A DNA stretch of 64,000 nt from Microdochium bolleyi (taxonomy: Eukaryota > Ascomycota > Sordariomycetes > Xylariales > Microdochiaceae): the NCBI GenBank assembly GCA_001566295.1, contig KQ964270.1, positions 248,001-312,000 of the forward strand, read 5' to 3'. Below the pieces are notes generated by a model. The model saw only the letters and a list, made by a program, of their open reading frames with translations, was not told the DNA's origin and did not search any database. This document shows positions 32,170 through 44,024 of this stretch, in pieces. Both the position numbers and the translations under genes were made by a program. Position 1 is the first letter of the stretch, and each line of letters begins with the position of its first letter.

Positions 32170-35100
32170 ATCAACGGCTGGCTTAACAGATGATAAAGGA
32201 ACGCAAAAAGCACAACCGACGCGAGGAGAGTTTGACCAGTGCCTAGCGATGATCTCAGATCCCACACCGACACCGAACCCGCCGGGTCGACAGCAATTCA
32301 GACGCTTAGATCCGTCGTTGTTCGTGGCTGAGCCTCCAGTAACAAGTCCTGTTGCCCGAGAATGCTGGAAGGTGAGTCGAAAGATGTTGTGGCGGTAGTA
32401 AGCAATACCGACGAAGGAATCACACGCTTGTCGGGGATGTGTGAGTTAAGCTGGAGCTCCTCGACTTCTCAAGAAGGAATAGAGAACCGATGCTGCTTTG
32501 AGAATGCCAGCGGAAGTATCTCGTAGCTTGAAAATGTGGCGTTGTTGGATGTCTTGTCTCTCAGCCCATCCCGTTGCGGGTAAACCTTAATAATAAACCC
32601 TTGATTGGGGAAGAAGTGTGTATGGAGTTTGGACTCTAGGATCAAGGCCTCAGAACGGGGTCGTCGAGCATGGGCAGGCGATCCGCCCTGGGAACAAATA
32701 GTGTGGTTGTGTTATATGAGCTGAGTCGGGACCCTTGACAGCACAGCTTCATCACGCATGCGGCTAACGTATCGACATACTGCCAAGGAGAACCGAGCAC
32801 GAAAGGCCCGGCAACATGTGGACGAGGAACACCCCACACCACCTCGCATGGAAGCCTCCCGTCCTTCCCCGAGCATTTCTTCGCGCCAACCGTGCGGTGG
32901 CCCGAAAGGTCGACGTGAGGATCCTTGCAACGGGCGCTTGCCCAGGGGCCTGAAATGGCAAGAGAGACCACGGCTCTGGCTGGTTGGGGGCCGCAGTACC
33001 TTCAGGGTGAGTCTCGCCTAAACCGCTAGGTACTGCAGCAAAAGTGCCTGGCTTGCCTGGGGTCGGACCGTTGGGGGCTTTGCCCATCACAGCGCCTGGT
33101 AGGCACATGCATACCTACCTACATCCATACCTTGTCAGTCACTAGGTAGCTTCCGTCTCGAAAGTCCCCTACAATGCCTGTGTAAGGAGGTGTGTGGAAA
33201 TGTCCTCAAAGGTGGCCTGAGCCATATTCATGTGGTGTGGTTGCGTTGAAGCTGTCGAGTTGTGCATCATTGCTTGACTCGGCTGGCTCATGCAGCATCG
33301 GAACATGGGATGGGATGATTTGCACGGCTTTATTTCCTCATGTCCGGTCACCGTAAGCTGGACGGCTCATGCCGGCGTGTTTTCTCAGAGGATGCCACTC
33401 CGAAGATCATGACCCAAGGGCTCTTGCCCGAGGTTGTGTGGCAACCATCGACTGGGGGTCTACAACTGGAAGACTCCGTGGTGATCAGAGACTGGAAGGT
33501 TCGAGTCCAGCATGAATGGGTGGTCCTAAAGCCGCACAGCAAGGCTGTGTTACATCATAGACTGCTTGAAGCAGGAGCTTTTTCACAGAAAGGGGGACAC
33601 TCTGCTCCTTTGGGACATTACTGTAACCATCTTCGATCTCTGCCCAGAAATTTCCCGGTACGCCACATCGACCTTTGACAGACGCCCCAAAGTCAAGGAT
33701 GATATTCCTGGTATCACCCTCCAACACAGCCACTGAGCATGTTTCATCGGGGCAAGGTCTTCGGGAACCTGGAAACGCCTTGCATGACTTTGACTCGATC
33801 GACCTTCCTGCTCTTGCAGCTGCAATCCAGTCCGTACATCTAATGGTACTGAACAATAACCAACATCCCGATGAGCAGCCCTTGTCCCACCACAGTGCTG
33901 CAGCAACATGAGAAGTGCGAAAAGGTCAGAGCTCATGGACGACTGCGACCCATTCATGGTGACAAATGTGCCGAAAGGGGTCCGACGGGTGATGGCGAGC
34001 CAGAGCCCCGATGATCATCTCCAAAGAACCTGGGCCTCATCGGGGGTGAAGTGACGAATGAGAGGAGTCGGACAGCGAGGACCTTTTTCCTGCGGACTCT
34101 GCCAAGCCGACCAACAAGCCATGCATCATGAAGAGACTGAAGGAGCCTCACCCCTGACCATGGAGCTCCGCTCCCGCGGTACACGCGTACGCCGTCCCGG
34201 CTGGCGCTCGCGGCCCTACGAACTCAGAGTGACAGCCTTGACAGAACTTCCAGGTCAAGAGATCGACCACGGAGGGGGGCGGCACCGCTGCCGCACCTTG
34301 GCGAACCCGAGGGAGGTCGCGAACTTCGCGAGAGCACGAGGCGACGTAGCAGACGTGATGTATCTGACTTGTCATGTTGCAATGGTTGGCGCGGAAGCCC
34401 GCCGAAGGAGGACCCAGACTAGCGGTAGTGGTTGCGAGGAGAGGGAAAAGCAATACATCGTACGAGCTACGGTGGCGGCTGTAGCCGCTCAGGCGAACGG
34501 TTATCTCGTTACTGATGCAGTATAACTGTGCTCTAGCGTAACGGCTCGCGTGTCAGCACCGGTTCTTTTTTGTTTTGGTTAGTTGCATGAGTCCCGCGTC
34601 CGTTCTCATTGCGCCACGCAAACCAACAACGAGTCGTGGCGAACCTAGGCACGCAACAAGCGATCCCTTCCAATGAGAAAAAGTTCACACGTCGCATTGC
34701 CAACAACAGAAGCCAAGCCAAGCCACCAGTCAGTATCCGAGTAAATGTCCGGGGGCAAGGGCAGGGCTCCGGAGCCAGGGGCCAGGGGCGGCGCCTGATG
34801 AGATCGACATCCTGGCTTAACGACACAACACCCTCCTTGCACACCGGCCCCCACGCCTGGCCCCAGAAAGCATGCTGTCACGGGTACGACTTTGTACAGA
34901 CACCAACGGTGGTGAAGCAGCAGCATGGACTGAACCGTGCACACGATCGTCGTCAGCCCTCACTGATGAGCGATGCCCAGGGGTGGAAGGAAGCACGGAT
35001 GAAACTGCTACCGCTCCATGGACTGTGACATCCCTCTGCTCATCTTGCTGCATGTGATATTTGTCGCGCGCGCGAGCAGCGGCAAGCACGTGCTCGCGAC

Positions 35101-38044
35101 GATCATATTCGTGGAGGAAGGGATATCCTCGGTTCTCGGGAATATCGGCCTTTGCTTTTCTTTGTTGCAGTATCATCCTGGTAGGAAATAGTCTTGCCGG
35201 GCAGTTCGCAACCCCCTGATACGACCGCGAGATTGTCAGATCCCGCGTTCTGTACTCCGTACCCTCCATCCGGGAAAGACAGAGAGAGCGAGCGAGAGCA
35301 AGTTGCGGAAACGGGACCGGAAGATGCCTGCCATTGTGTGGGCCATCGCAGCCACCAACAAGCACCGGAAATCCATCCGGACGCCACCAACGCGGGACTA
35401 AAAATTAGGGACCGTGGGCGACCAGGGGGTAAATGGGCGTCACCTGGCAGGCTCGGCAGGCAACGGCACACTCGCAGTAGCTTCTGGTCTAGTTGATGGC
35501 TGTTGTGCGTCCCGGCGGAAGCAGGAGACAACCATGCCTCGCCAGTCAGACGCCCACAGATATCCGTCCGCTAGGTGGTGTAACGGATCATGAATCGCTG
35601 TAACTTAGCGCGCGGCGCCTCCCGTGCGCCCCGTGCCTTGGCTTGTCTCGAGCGAGTCAAGAAGGCAATAGCTTCGGTCCTTTCGCGTCAGGAATTAAGA
35701 GAAGAACATGGTCAAGGGGGCCTATGAACACGTGAACGGCTAGCCGTACCTTCACAAGATGAAGACGAAGATGTTGATGGAACAATTTTGTCGAATCTTG
35801 CTGGGCGAGATAATGTCGATTCTATGCTCCTTCTCCTTCCGGTGTCCCCTGTCCAAACCTGTGAGCCATGGTAGAGTATGAGTGTCTGTTTCACGCATGG
35901 AATGTTCGACGCAATTATCCATCTTCCTGCACAGCCTCTGTGAAATGAGCAGAAATAACCTACAGGGCCTCTTGTGGCGGGTAGAGGGTAACTAGGAGCG
36001 CGCCAGGCGCCGTTTAAATAGCGAAGTCTTGCGTGTGTCTCGGCAGTCACACGGTGCAAGACATGGCTGCTGCTGCTGCTGATAATATCACGCTCGCACC
36101 ACGGAGGCTCGCCTGATGTCGCCAAAGTCCGTTTGATTGAAACATGATTAGCGTTTTGTGGCTTGCTTGGTTGCAGCGCAGAGATGAGTATTCGTTGGTG
36201 GATGGCGCGCCGTACACCGTCGTTGGTTTCTTCACATGCGCATGCTTCTCAGCCCTCTCCTGGGCTTTCGTGTCTCGTTCGGCTTCACGATGCCGACGCT
36301 GCATATTACTCCACTTGGAGAAAAAGGGCAATGGATCGTCGCCGGGCAGCAACTCTGGAGGATTGCTCCGGAGAAGGAAGAAATGAAACGAGCCTGGTGC
36401 AACCTCGCCTGCGCATTAATGACCTCTTCGTGGACCTGCCTCGCCGCCTGCCTCGATGCCCCTGAAATGCATTATTCGCGAGGTCGAGAAACAGCAGGTA
36501 CGTATGGTGGGACTTTTCGGGAAATTGGGCTACGCCATGGCCCATGGGGCTCGACGGACACAACGGGCAAGGCGGGTACAGCCGCGAGGCTGTCGGGGCT
36601 GTAAGCCACTTCCCCACGAATACAGCGCCTCGCCGTGCTGTGTCACGCGCCACGCCGCCAATGCTAAGCCGACGTCACCAAGTGACTTGGACAGCTGTTC
36701 ATCGGATGGATGCAACGACTCGAATCCGCGGGCTTGGGAACTCTGAGGTCTGGGACGGTACCTGCGTGTGGTTGCATCGAAGCCACGCTCCGTTGCTGCT
36801 TGTGTTCGGAAGTGGCCGATCGCTCGTTGTCCCTTGGGAATATTCGTCTGGATGTCCGAAGTGCGCGTAGCCAGGCACTGGACGGGGGGGCCTCGTCGCT
36901 CATCGGCCTCCACAGCTACTGCTCCGAAGGCCCCTGTCCCGCGGAGCCCACCAGGGGTGATTCCCCGACCCCGGCACAGAAGCCGATCTCCAGCAGGTCT
37001 GCGGCGGGTGCGTCAATGGGCCGATCAGGATTTAGGAGCCCCCAGTCGGCGGTGGTTGCATCGTGCCAGCCGTGGAGACAATATTCCGAGTATGGACAAG
37101 GACTTGACTAATGTGTGCGCCTAGGCAGCAAGCGACTGGCTGGCCTTGCTCCAATGCCCAGTGCTGGCCAGATGGGCGCCGTTTTCCGTAGTAATTGCGC
37201 CATGGCCGGGCGGGCATCTGAAGACCAAAGCCGACGGCCTCGTGGTGTTGGAGAAGTTCCTCCGCAGCATGGATATCGTTCTCCGCCCTCACTGTAAATC
37301 GCCTTGGCGTGCGAGCCTTCGAACAACGCCTGGCTCTTTCTCCAACGATTCCGTGGCCCCGCAGCATATCAATCGATGTGTATCTGCAGCATGCCATGTG
37401 TATCGGAGGTGTTGTGGACGGATCTCAAACTCTGATTTGTTGACCATGAGGGTTTCATGGTCCACCCTCATGCGATAGTAACCAACAGCATTGATTTGAT
37501 GCTGCCAACCCTGGGCGTTCTGCAGCACGACCCTGGAATCTGCAGCAGCCAGGAACGCCATGTTGGGTCCAGGGCACCATCGCGTGTGTGCTGGAGACGA
37601 CGAGACCGGCCCTGTGAGGCAGTCAAGGCCGCCTTGGGTCCAGGGGCCCGACCAACGGGTGGAGTTGGGACCATGCTTTGTCGTCTTTGGTAGTGATGCG
37701 TAATGTCGTCGAGGGGAGAGGAGCGAGGCCCTCTCGGCCCTCCTCGCGGGGTAAAAGACAGAGTTGGAGACGGCCCGCCATGCCCGCACTCCAGTCGGTG
37801 GTTGTCCTTCATATATCATTACTTTTTTTTTTCTGTCTCGTGTCGTCGTCGGGAAGTTCCATTGTCTGTCACTCCCCTCATCTAGACTGACTCGGACCAA
37901 GTTGCGTGGACTGGCTTCGTGCAACAAGGTTTACAACCCCGTCCGTCCAGTCTGCTATAGAGTGGCAAGCACTTCCAACTAGTTGACGTGACGAGACCAG
38001 CTTTCTTTTTTTCCTCGTTCGCGGCACGCATCAGGACCGCCACC
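32170..38044. other. gene-poor region, 5.9 kb
   Basis: The longest stretch without a firm gene. The left end is the promoter of the seven-helix protein; the right end, with a run of ten T near 37,824, the promoter of the P450. Between them base composition is mixed and codon bias is absent. The only coding-like piece is a cysteine-rich frame at 33485-33957, listed separately. I see no transposon ends, long repeats or reverse-transcriptase or transposase motifs. Confidence 0.5.
33485..33957 (-). pseudogene. possible small cysteine-rich protein gene or remnant
   Basis: A minus-strand frame of about 120 codons ending at 33485 carries seven cysteines in about 105 residues and reads like a small folded protein (SCKAFPG, CPDETCSVAVLEGD, GRCGVPGNFW, LLQAVYDVTQPCC). 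It has no in-frame ATG. Just upstream, in another frame, an ATG at about 33936 starts a short hydrophobic stretch (SSDLFALLMLL) that could be a signal peptide. Joining them needs an intron of about 70 nt with a weak GTTGCT donor, or the gene is broken. Codon use lacks the GC3 bias of its neighbours. It may be an effector-like secreted protein, a decayed copy of one, or chance. Confidence 0.25.
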
Positions 38045-39673
38045 ATGGGTCTCCTATCCTTCACCAACCTGTTTGGCCTCGGCTTCGCATACATTGCCTA
38101 CAAGGCTCTCTCGCAGATCGTCTACTACCGCTTCTTCCACCCCCTCGCCCAGTTTCCCGGGCCGTTCTGGGGCAGTGTCACCCGCCTGTGGCTCACATAC
38201 CACAATGTCAAGGCCGACGAGTGTGAGACGGTCCAGGCTCTTCACAAGAAGCATGGTGAGAATGATGTCCCGCCCCAGCGTGCCGTCCCAACCATTGAGA
38301 CTCGATCCTAGACTAACACGATGGACGACAAAGGCCCCGTGATCCGCATCACGCCGACCATGCTGCTCGTCAGCGACGCCACCAAGCTGCCAGAGGTGTA
38401 CGGCCGCTACGCCGACAAGTCCAAGCACTACATCACCGGGTCGTTTGGCAAGACCGAGTCGCTCTTCAACATGCAGGACCACAAGGTCCACTCGCACTTC
38501 CGCAAGATCGCGGCCGCCCCTTACAGCTACTCCAACATCAAGAAGATGGAGCCGCTGGTCGACGCCAACATCACCCGCTGGCTCGACAGGATGGACCAGC
38601 TGTTCGCGCAGACGGGCGAGAAGCTCGACTTCGCGCCCTGGGCCGTCTACATGGCGTACGACATCATCTCGGAGATTGGCTTCGGCGAGCCCTTTGGCTT
38701 CATCGAGAAAGGCAGCGACATTGGCGGGCTGATCCAGGGCTTCCACGACGGCCTGGTGCCCTTTGGCATCATGGCGCGCCTGTACCCCTTCACCAACTGG
38801 GTCAAGGGCACCAGCTTCGGCGAGAAGAACCTCGTGGCGACCCCGGAGCAGCAGAGCGGCATCGGCGCGCTCATGCGGTTCCGCGACAAGCTCCTCGAGC
38901 AGCGCTACCGGGACATCGAGGAAGGCAAGGCCGGGGACCGGGTGGACCTGCTGCAGACTTTCATCGACGCGCGCGACGAGGACGGCAAGCCGCTCGACAC
39001 CGAGTACATCAAGGCCGAGATCCTGCTCGTCCTGCTCGCGGGCGCCGACACGACGGGCACCGCGTTCCAGGCCCTGATGCGCAACATCCTGTCCCGCCCG
39101 GACGTGTACGACAAGATGATGGCCGAGATCAATCAGGCCGCCGCGGCGGGCAAGATCGGCAAGGGCGGCGATGAGCTGCCGCAGTACGAGGACGTCATCG
39201 CCTCGTGCCCTTACTACGTCGCCTGCGTGCGGGAGACGATGCGCCTGAACCCGTCGGCGCCCAACATCTTCCCGCGGCTCGCGCCCAAGGGCGGCCTCGA
39301 GCTGTTCGGCAAGTTCGTGCCCGAGGGTAGCGAGGTGACGTGCAACCCGTGGATCGTGCACCGCGACAAGAACATCTACGGCGAGGACGCCGAGGTGTTC
39401 CGCCCGGAGCGCTGGCTCGAGGACCCGGAGAAGGCCAAGCTGTTCGCCAAGTACAGCATGACGTTCGGGTACGGCGCCCGCGTCTGCCTGGGGCGCGAGA
39501 TCGCCAACATGGAGCTCTTCAAGGCCCCGCTGCAGTTCTTCCGCACCTTCAAGCCCTCCATGGTGCCCGGCGCCAAGACCGAGGGCGGCCTCGTCGGCAA
39601 GTATGTCTACAAGGGCGGCGTCAGCTACTTTGAGGACATCTGGATCAACATCGAGAAGAAGAAGAATGCGTGA
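38045..39673 (+). CDS. cytochrome P450 monooxygenase
   Basis: Heme-thiolate monooxygenase, ER-anchored, using a P450 reductase partner. Two exons, 38045-38255 and 38334-39673, phase 1, intron 78 nt with a GACTAAC branch; 516 residues. Residues 3-25 form the membrane anchor and are followed by the proline hinge FFHPLAQFPGPFWG. Seen: the I-helix AGADTTGT (about 306-313), the K-helix ETMR (ExxR, about 371), FRPERW, and the heme loop FGYGARVCLG with the ligand Cys near residue 455. Wording of the N-terminal and I-helix regions is like fungal class E group I P450s annotated near pisatin demethylase (CYP57-type), but family rank and substrate cannot be fixed by eye. There is no polyketide, peptide or terpene synthase in the window, so it is not visibly part of a metabolite cluster. 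A 642-codon open frame on the opposite strand is a codon-bias shadow. Confidence 0.95.
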
Positions 39674-40398
39674 TAGGGGCGAAATCACTGTAGAGGTCGG
39701 GGTTGGTGATGTGGCGAGCAGCCGCTCCCAGGCGGGCGAGCTTCTCGGTGTCGGATAGTCGGGCAGACCATCAAGTAACAAACAATGATGTCCACGGGCT
39801 TTGACTCTTCGGATAGTATGCTTAGTGGAATACGATACTTGGAAGCAGATGGGATCCGTAACCTCTGTGCAAAACGCCGTGACTGATTGTTCTTGGCAGG
39901 AGGCACACGCCAATATGTGTGCATTATGTCGCATTTTGCGTGTGTCTTTCGTGGTGGACGGCGGTTGTGATGAGCGAGACAAATTAGTCGCTGTTTCTTC
40001 GCCGGCGCCTTCCGAGACCTGCGATTGTTCAATAACACTGATCGGTGCCTTGAAAGCGACGGATAATGCACATCGACATCCGAGCTTGAACCATGGGATT
40101 CTGTTGGGAATCGTTAATAAGAATCACATCTTCGATCAGCACTTTCCTTCGGTCCGTATTCAGATGTGTATATTTTTTGACAGCCCAGAACTCCCGAAAA
40201 TCGACCATCGCTCGCTAACCATGCCGCATCAACTACCAGGTCTGCAAGCGCCAACCGTTGACTGCAGCCTTTTCAAACAAAATTGGTGTATGTCCAACAA
40301 AAACTCCCGGGATGGTATCGTACGCCGCCCTTCAGGTAGGATCTGGAATTAGATTTCTGACAGAATCCGCCTCTCCGTGTGCTACCAGCACTCTGAAC
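39674..40398. other. convergent 3' spacer
   Basis: Spacer between the tails of the P450 (+) and the single-span membrane protein (-). Presumed 3' UTRs; nothing else recognised. Confidence 0.5.
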
Positions 40399-41411
40399 TC
40401 ATTGATCGTTGACGAGAAGGGCCGCATGGACGGCATCTCCGCCGATGTTCGGGGAGAGCAAGCTTGTCCGGTTCAGAGGGCCGGGCTTGAGATAGCAGTT
40501 TCCCGGGGCGAAGCCGTCGATCGCGATGGTGCGGTTGGTCCATAATGGGATGAAGCTGACTCCAGCACACGTCGCGTTATTGTTTGCCGACGTATTGTTT
40601 GCTATTTTCGGAGCGAACTCGGACCAGGATGCACATGCGTCTATGCAGTCGTCAAAGTTGCCCACAAAGAGGTTCATGACCGGCGGATTTGGCGCGTTCG
40701 CATTGCAGTATATCTTGTAGCTTGTTTTGCCGAAAACTGTGGTTGTTGTTAGTGACTGGTGCTGCTACGGGGACGAGGTGCTCGCAGTCTCGAAAGGCGG
40801 ACTTACATGCAGATGTGTAGGTGGTGCCTGTCACGGCGCCAGCGTTCTTGGAGCAACCTTTGTCGATCTTGGAGAAGTCTGAAGGATCTGGCGGGGCGGT
40901 TGCCTGTGCGAGAGCGGCACTGACCGAGGCAAGCTCAGATTCGGCGCGGCTGGCCTTGTTCGTGGCGATGCCGGTGCCTGCCGCGAGGCCAATGACTGCA
41001 ATGGACAAAATGGCAACGATAGCGGAAAGGACGAAGACTATGAACTGGCAGCCGAAGAGCTGGCGTCCCGGCTTGCCACTATTCCGGGTGCCTGCCGTGC
41101 CCGGGCCATAGCTGGAGCCTTGGTCGTAGCCGAAAGTCGCCGACGGGGGCACGTTGTGAGAGTACGAGGGACTCGAGGGATAGCCGGTGTAGAAGGGAGC
41201 GTGCTCGGGCTTGTAAAGACCACCTGGCGACGCCGGCCCTCCGCCAGACACGACGGTCTCGGGGGCTGTAGGGGGGTAGTGCACCTCTGGGTAGGTATGC
41301 GGCACGGCTTCCGGCGCCTCGTCGTACTGTTTGTGAGGATGGGCGCTGGTCAGGATGCGAGGTGACAATAGTGATGGTTGGCGGAGCGGGGCGACTTACT
41401 CTTGGCGGCAT
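40399..41411 (-). CDS. single-span membrane protein with cysteine-rich ectodomain
   Basis: Three exons on the minus strand: 41411-41400 (12 nt, MPPR), 41326-40807 and 40736-40399; introns 73 and 70 nt; 289 residues. The first intron joins MPPR to YDEAPEAV in phase 0. Residues 1-95 are Pro/Tyr/Gly-rich and lack a signal peptide, residues about 97-122 are one transmembrane helix after a basic cluster (NSGKPGRQ), so the N-terminus is cytosolic and the C-terminus outside. A short Ala/Ser stalk leads to an ectodomain with six cysteines (FFGKTSYKIYCNA, DDCIDACASW, NATCAGVSF, GNCYLKPG), which has the look of a PAN/apple-like fold, and several N-glycosylation sequons. Function unknown. A protein of the same design is encoded at 49344. 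Confidence 0.85.
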
Positions 41412-44024
41412 GATGCAGCGACTCTGAGGTGATCGGGCGGCCGCGGGAGGAGTCTGGCAGAGCAGCCGTGGCCAGTGTCGAGGTGAGATGGTGATGAGAA
41501 GATCGCAGGATTCCGGGGTGGGCCTCCAGGGTCTTTAGAGAGGCGGCGAGGAGCAGTGCAGGAGAGCAGTACAGGAGCTGGCGCCGTGGAAGGAGCGGGC
41601 CCCGACCATCAAGCAACGTTGGATGAACGCTCACCTGGGCAGAGTGGCAGGGCTGAGGACAGCGGGACTCGGAGCAGGGCTGGGGCGAGAGGAAAAGAGA
41701 CCGTTCGAGGCTCCGAGGGTCGGTGGTGGGACGGCCCGGCCGAGAGGGCAGCCTTCACGTTGATGGGCTGGACGGCGCATGTCAGCAACCACTGGGGTCG
41801 TCCTTCGCCAGTGCGCAGGTGTGCTTGGACAAAGGGCATTGTGCCCCAGGCAACGGCGGCTTCGCGTGCCTGGGCTAGCCAGCGCCCCAACGGGGCTTCC
41901 AAGCTTCGAGTTGCCAGCCCTTGGGGACGGCGCAACGAGGGATCCGCCCAGCTGGCTGCCTCGAAAGCTTAATCCCCACGCCATGGAGCGACATTCTGGG
42001 TGCGGGCTTGGCTGCGGCGACAAGGCAAGCGCTCTTTCCCTCGCCATCGTCACATTGTCAGCAGGTGCAAACCCCCTACGGCGTGTGCGGCACCCTGTGG
42101 CTTGCCGGCATAAAGCGCAATTCCCGGCCCCCAACGTTCCACCCACCACCCGCCCTCTTCGACGACCCAAGCCGTCGCGCCACCCGCGCCAATCGTCTTT
42201 GGCCATCATCCCTCTACTCTGAGCTCAATCCACGCCGGGAAACAGGCCGCCTTGCAAGGCAGCACTCCGGCAGGCGAGCCCAGGACACGACAGATCTCCT
42301 CTCGACTGCTCCTCTACCTTCACCACCACCTCTACCACGCCAGCCACTCTCGACGTCACCGCACCGGCGACAAGTCGGGGGAAGGACCACACGGCTGCTG
42401 GGTGGCCTCCCGTCCAGCTGTCACAAGCGCTGAGTGAGACTGCAGGGGACCGAACAATGCGACGCCACGATGCACCACCTCGGACACATCACACAATAGA
42501 GGCAGCGTTGATTGGGAGACACCCGGCACACTAATCCACAATGAACGGGCGACCACCGAATCGCGCGGCCCATGCACCACCTAATCAATCCCGCAGCAGT
42601 AGTCCTACGCTCACCAAGGGGGAGCTGTCTGTGGCTCCGCGTACTACTAACACGCTCCAGCAGGAGTTTGGCCAGCTTCGAACACAAGAGCGAATCAGCC
42701 GCCGAAAGGGGCTTCCAGGGAGGCGACTCAGTTCACATCTCCACAGCGCAGAATAATTTCCTACCTCTGGAGCTGCTGAAACTCCCCATGGCACCATGCG
42801 CGTAGCCATGGAGTACTGCGCGACACACTGCCTGCTCGGAAACCCCTGCCCAGAACGGATACTACTGCGTATCTCGCCATGACTAAGCCCAGGGACAGCC
42901 TGTTACAGGACCAGGTCCCTTGCTCGGAGTTAGCTGTATTTGCTCTGGCCATTTCGCTGTCCAGAAGGGGGAAGCAAGTCATCGTAAGTGGCACCTGCCT
43001 CTCTGCCATGCCAGATCTCGGCAGTTGCGATGCGTACAGCGCCGACAGAAGTCAGTCAGATTGCCGGCAACGAGACACGAGGGGGGGACGCCGGAGTATT
43101 ACTGCGTCACGTACAATATAGGCTATGCACTTGCTGTATGTACGGGGACAGCCAGAGAGCTACACGGGAGAATACCGCACTGTCTGCAGAAGCCGCCTTC
43201 TCGTGCACACGAACCGGCGAGCCTGACTTGAAGGTGCACTGTCGAATCAGCATTGTGCCGTGATTCAACAGCCGGACAGCGTTAAACGTCCGAGACTCCA
43301 GGCTCCCCCCCCGGCGCCCCCGGATGCCCGGCTTGCAAAACGTGTGGAGATCCGGCAAACCTCGAAATTGCCTATCCTTTGCTCCTGTGCACTGACTTCG
43401 CCTGCAGCTTCTGCATCTGGCAGCTTGTTGTTTTTTCTTATGTTTGCGAGTTACTTGATGCCTTTTCCATTTTCACTTCCTTCTTTTGGTTGAGAAAGGA
43501 TGTGAAGGATGCTATTTCATCTAGTGACTCTCCCGGGAATGCACAGCGCAGCTCGTTTTCATCGTGGCCTACCGTGTATTCACTACCCCAGGCCATCTTC
43601 TTTCTCCAGTGGGGAACGAAGTCTTCTCCTCCCTCCCTTTCGCAAAATACTTCCCACAGAGAGAAAAGGAGGAGCGCAGGTCGGCCTGGCAGCCACCACG
43701 TTTTGTCGTCGGATTGAACCAAACACGTTCAAAAAGGAGAAAGAGAGCACCTTTTCATGAAAACCTCTGGTTTGAGAGGATTATTATTACTGCACAGCGA
43801 AAATCGGGCACGGCACCAAGATCCAATGTGACATGTTTTGGATCCTCGAAAGGTTGTTCGTAAGGTATTTGGATTATCTCGCCCACTCATCTATGGCTTT
43901 GCTTTTGCTAAAGCCACATTGTTTTGTCTATGTAAGCATCTAAACAGTGGAACATATCTAAGCACCGAAGAGGAGGAAATTCATCCCTAAGCTCTCTGTC
44001 AGCCTTGCCTTGCCTCCCTCCCTC
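41412..44024. other. intergenic, 2.6 kb
   Basis: Left part: promoter of the single-span protein gene. Right part: 3' UTR of CLP1, with T-rich runs near 43,400-43,500. A plus-strand frame from an ATG at 42541 (71 codons, with a Ser/Pro start and a Gln/Arg-rich middle) follows a C-rich leader-like stretch at 42,290-42,380, but it has no recognised domain or codon bias and was not called as a gene. Confidence 0.45.

Noticed and set aside
33494..33512. tRNA T-arm-like string (GGTTCGAGTCC)
   Set aside because: The flanking bases do not pair as a 5-bp T stem with a 7-nt loop, and no A box or acceptor stem is found upstream.
35571..35600. tRNA A-box-like string (GGTGTAACGG)
   Set aside because: No B box or closing acceptor stem downstream.
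38045..39673. P450 as part of a secondary-metabolite cluster
   Set aside because: No polyketide, peptide or terpene synthase, or pathway-specific regulator, lies next to it; nearest genes are single-span membrane and PTH11-like proteins.
38054..39982. 642-codon minus-strand frame across the P450
   Set aside because: Antisense shadow of GC-rich codons; no domains, and it overlaps a clear P450.
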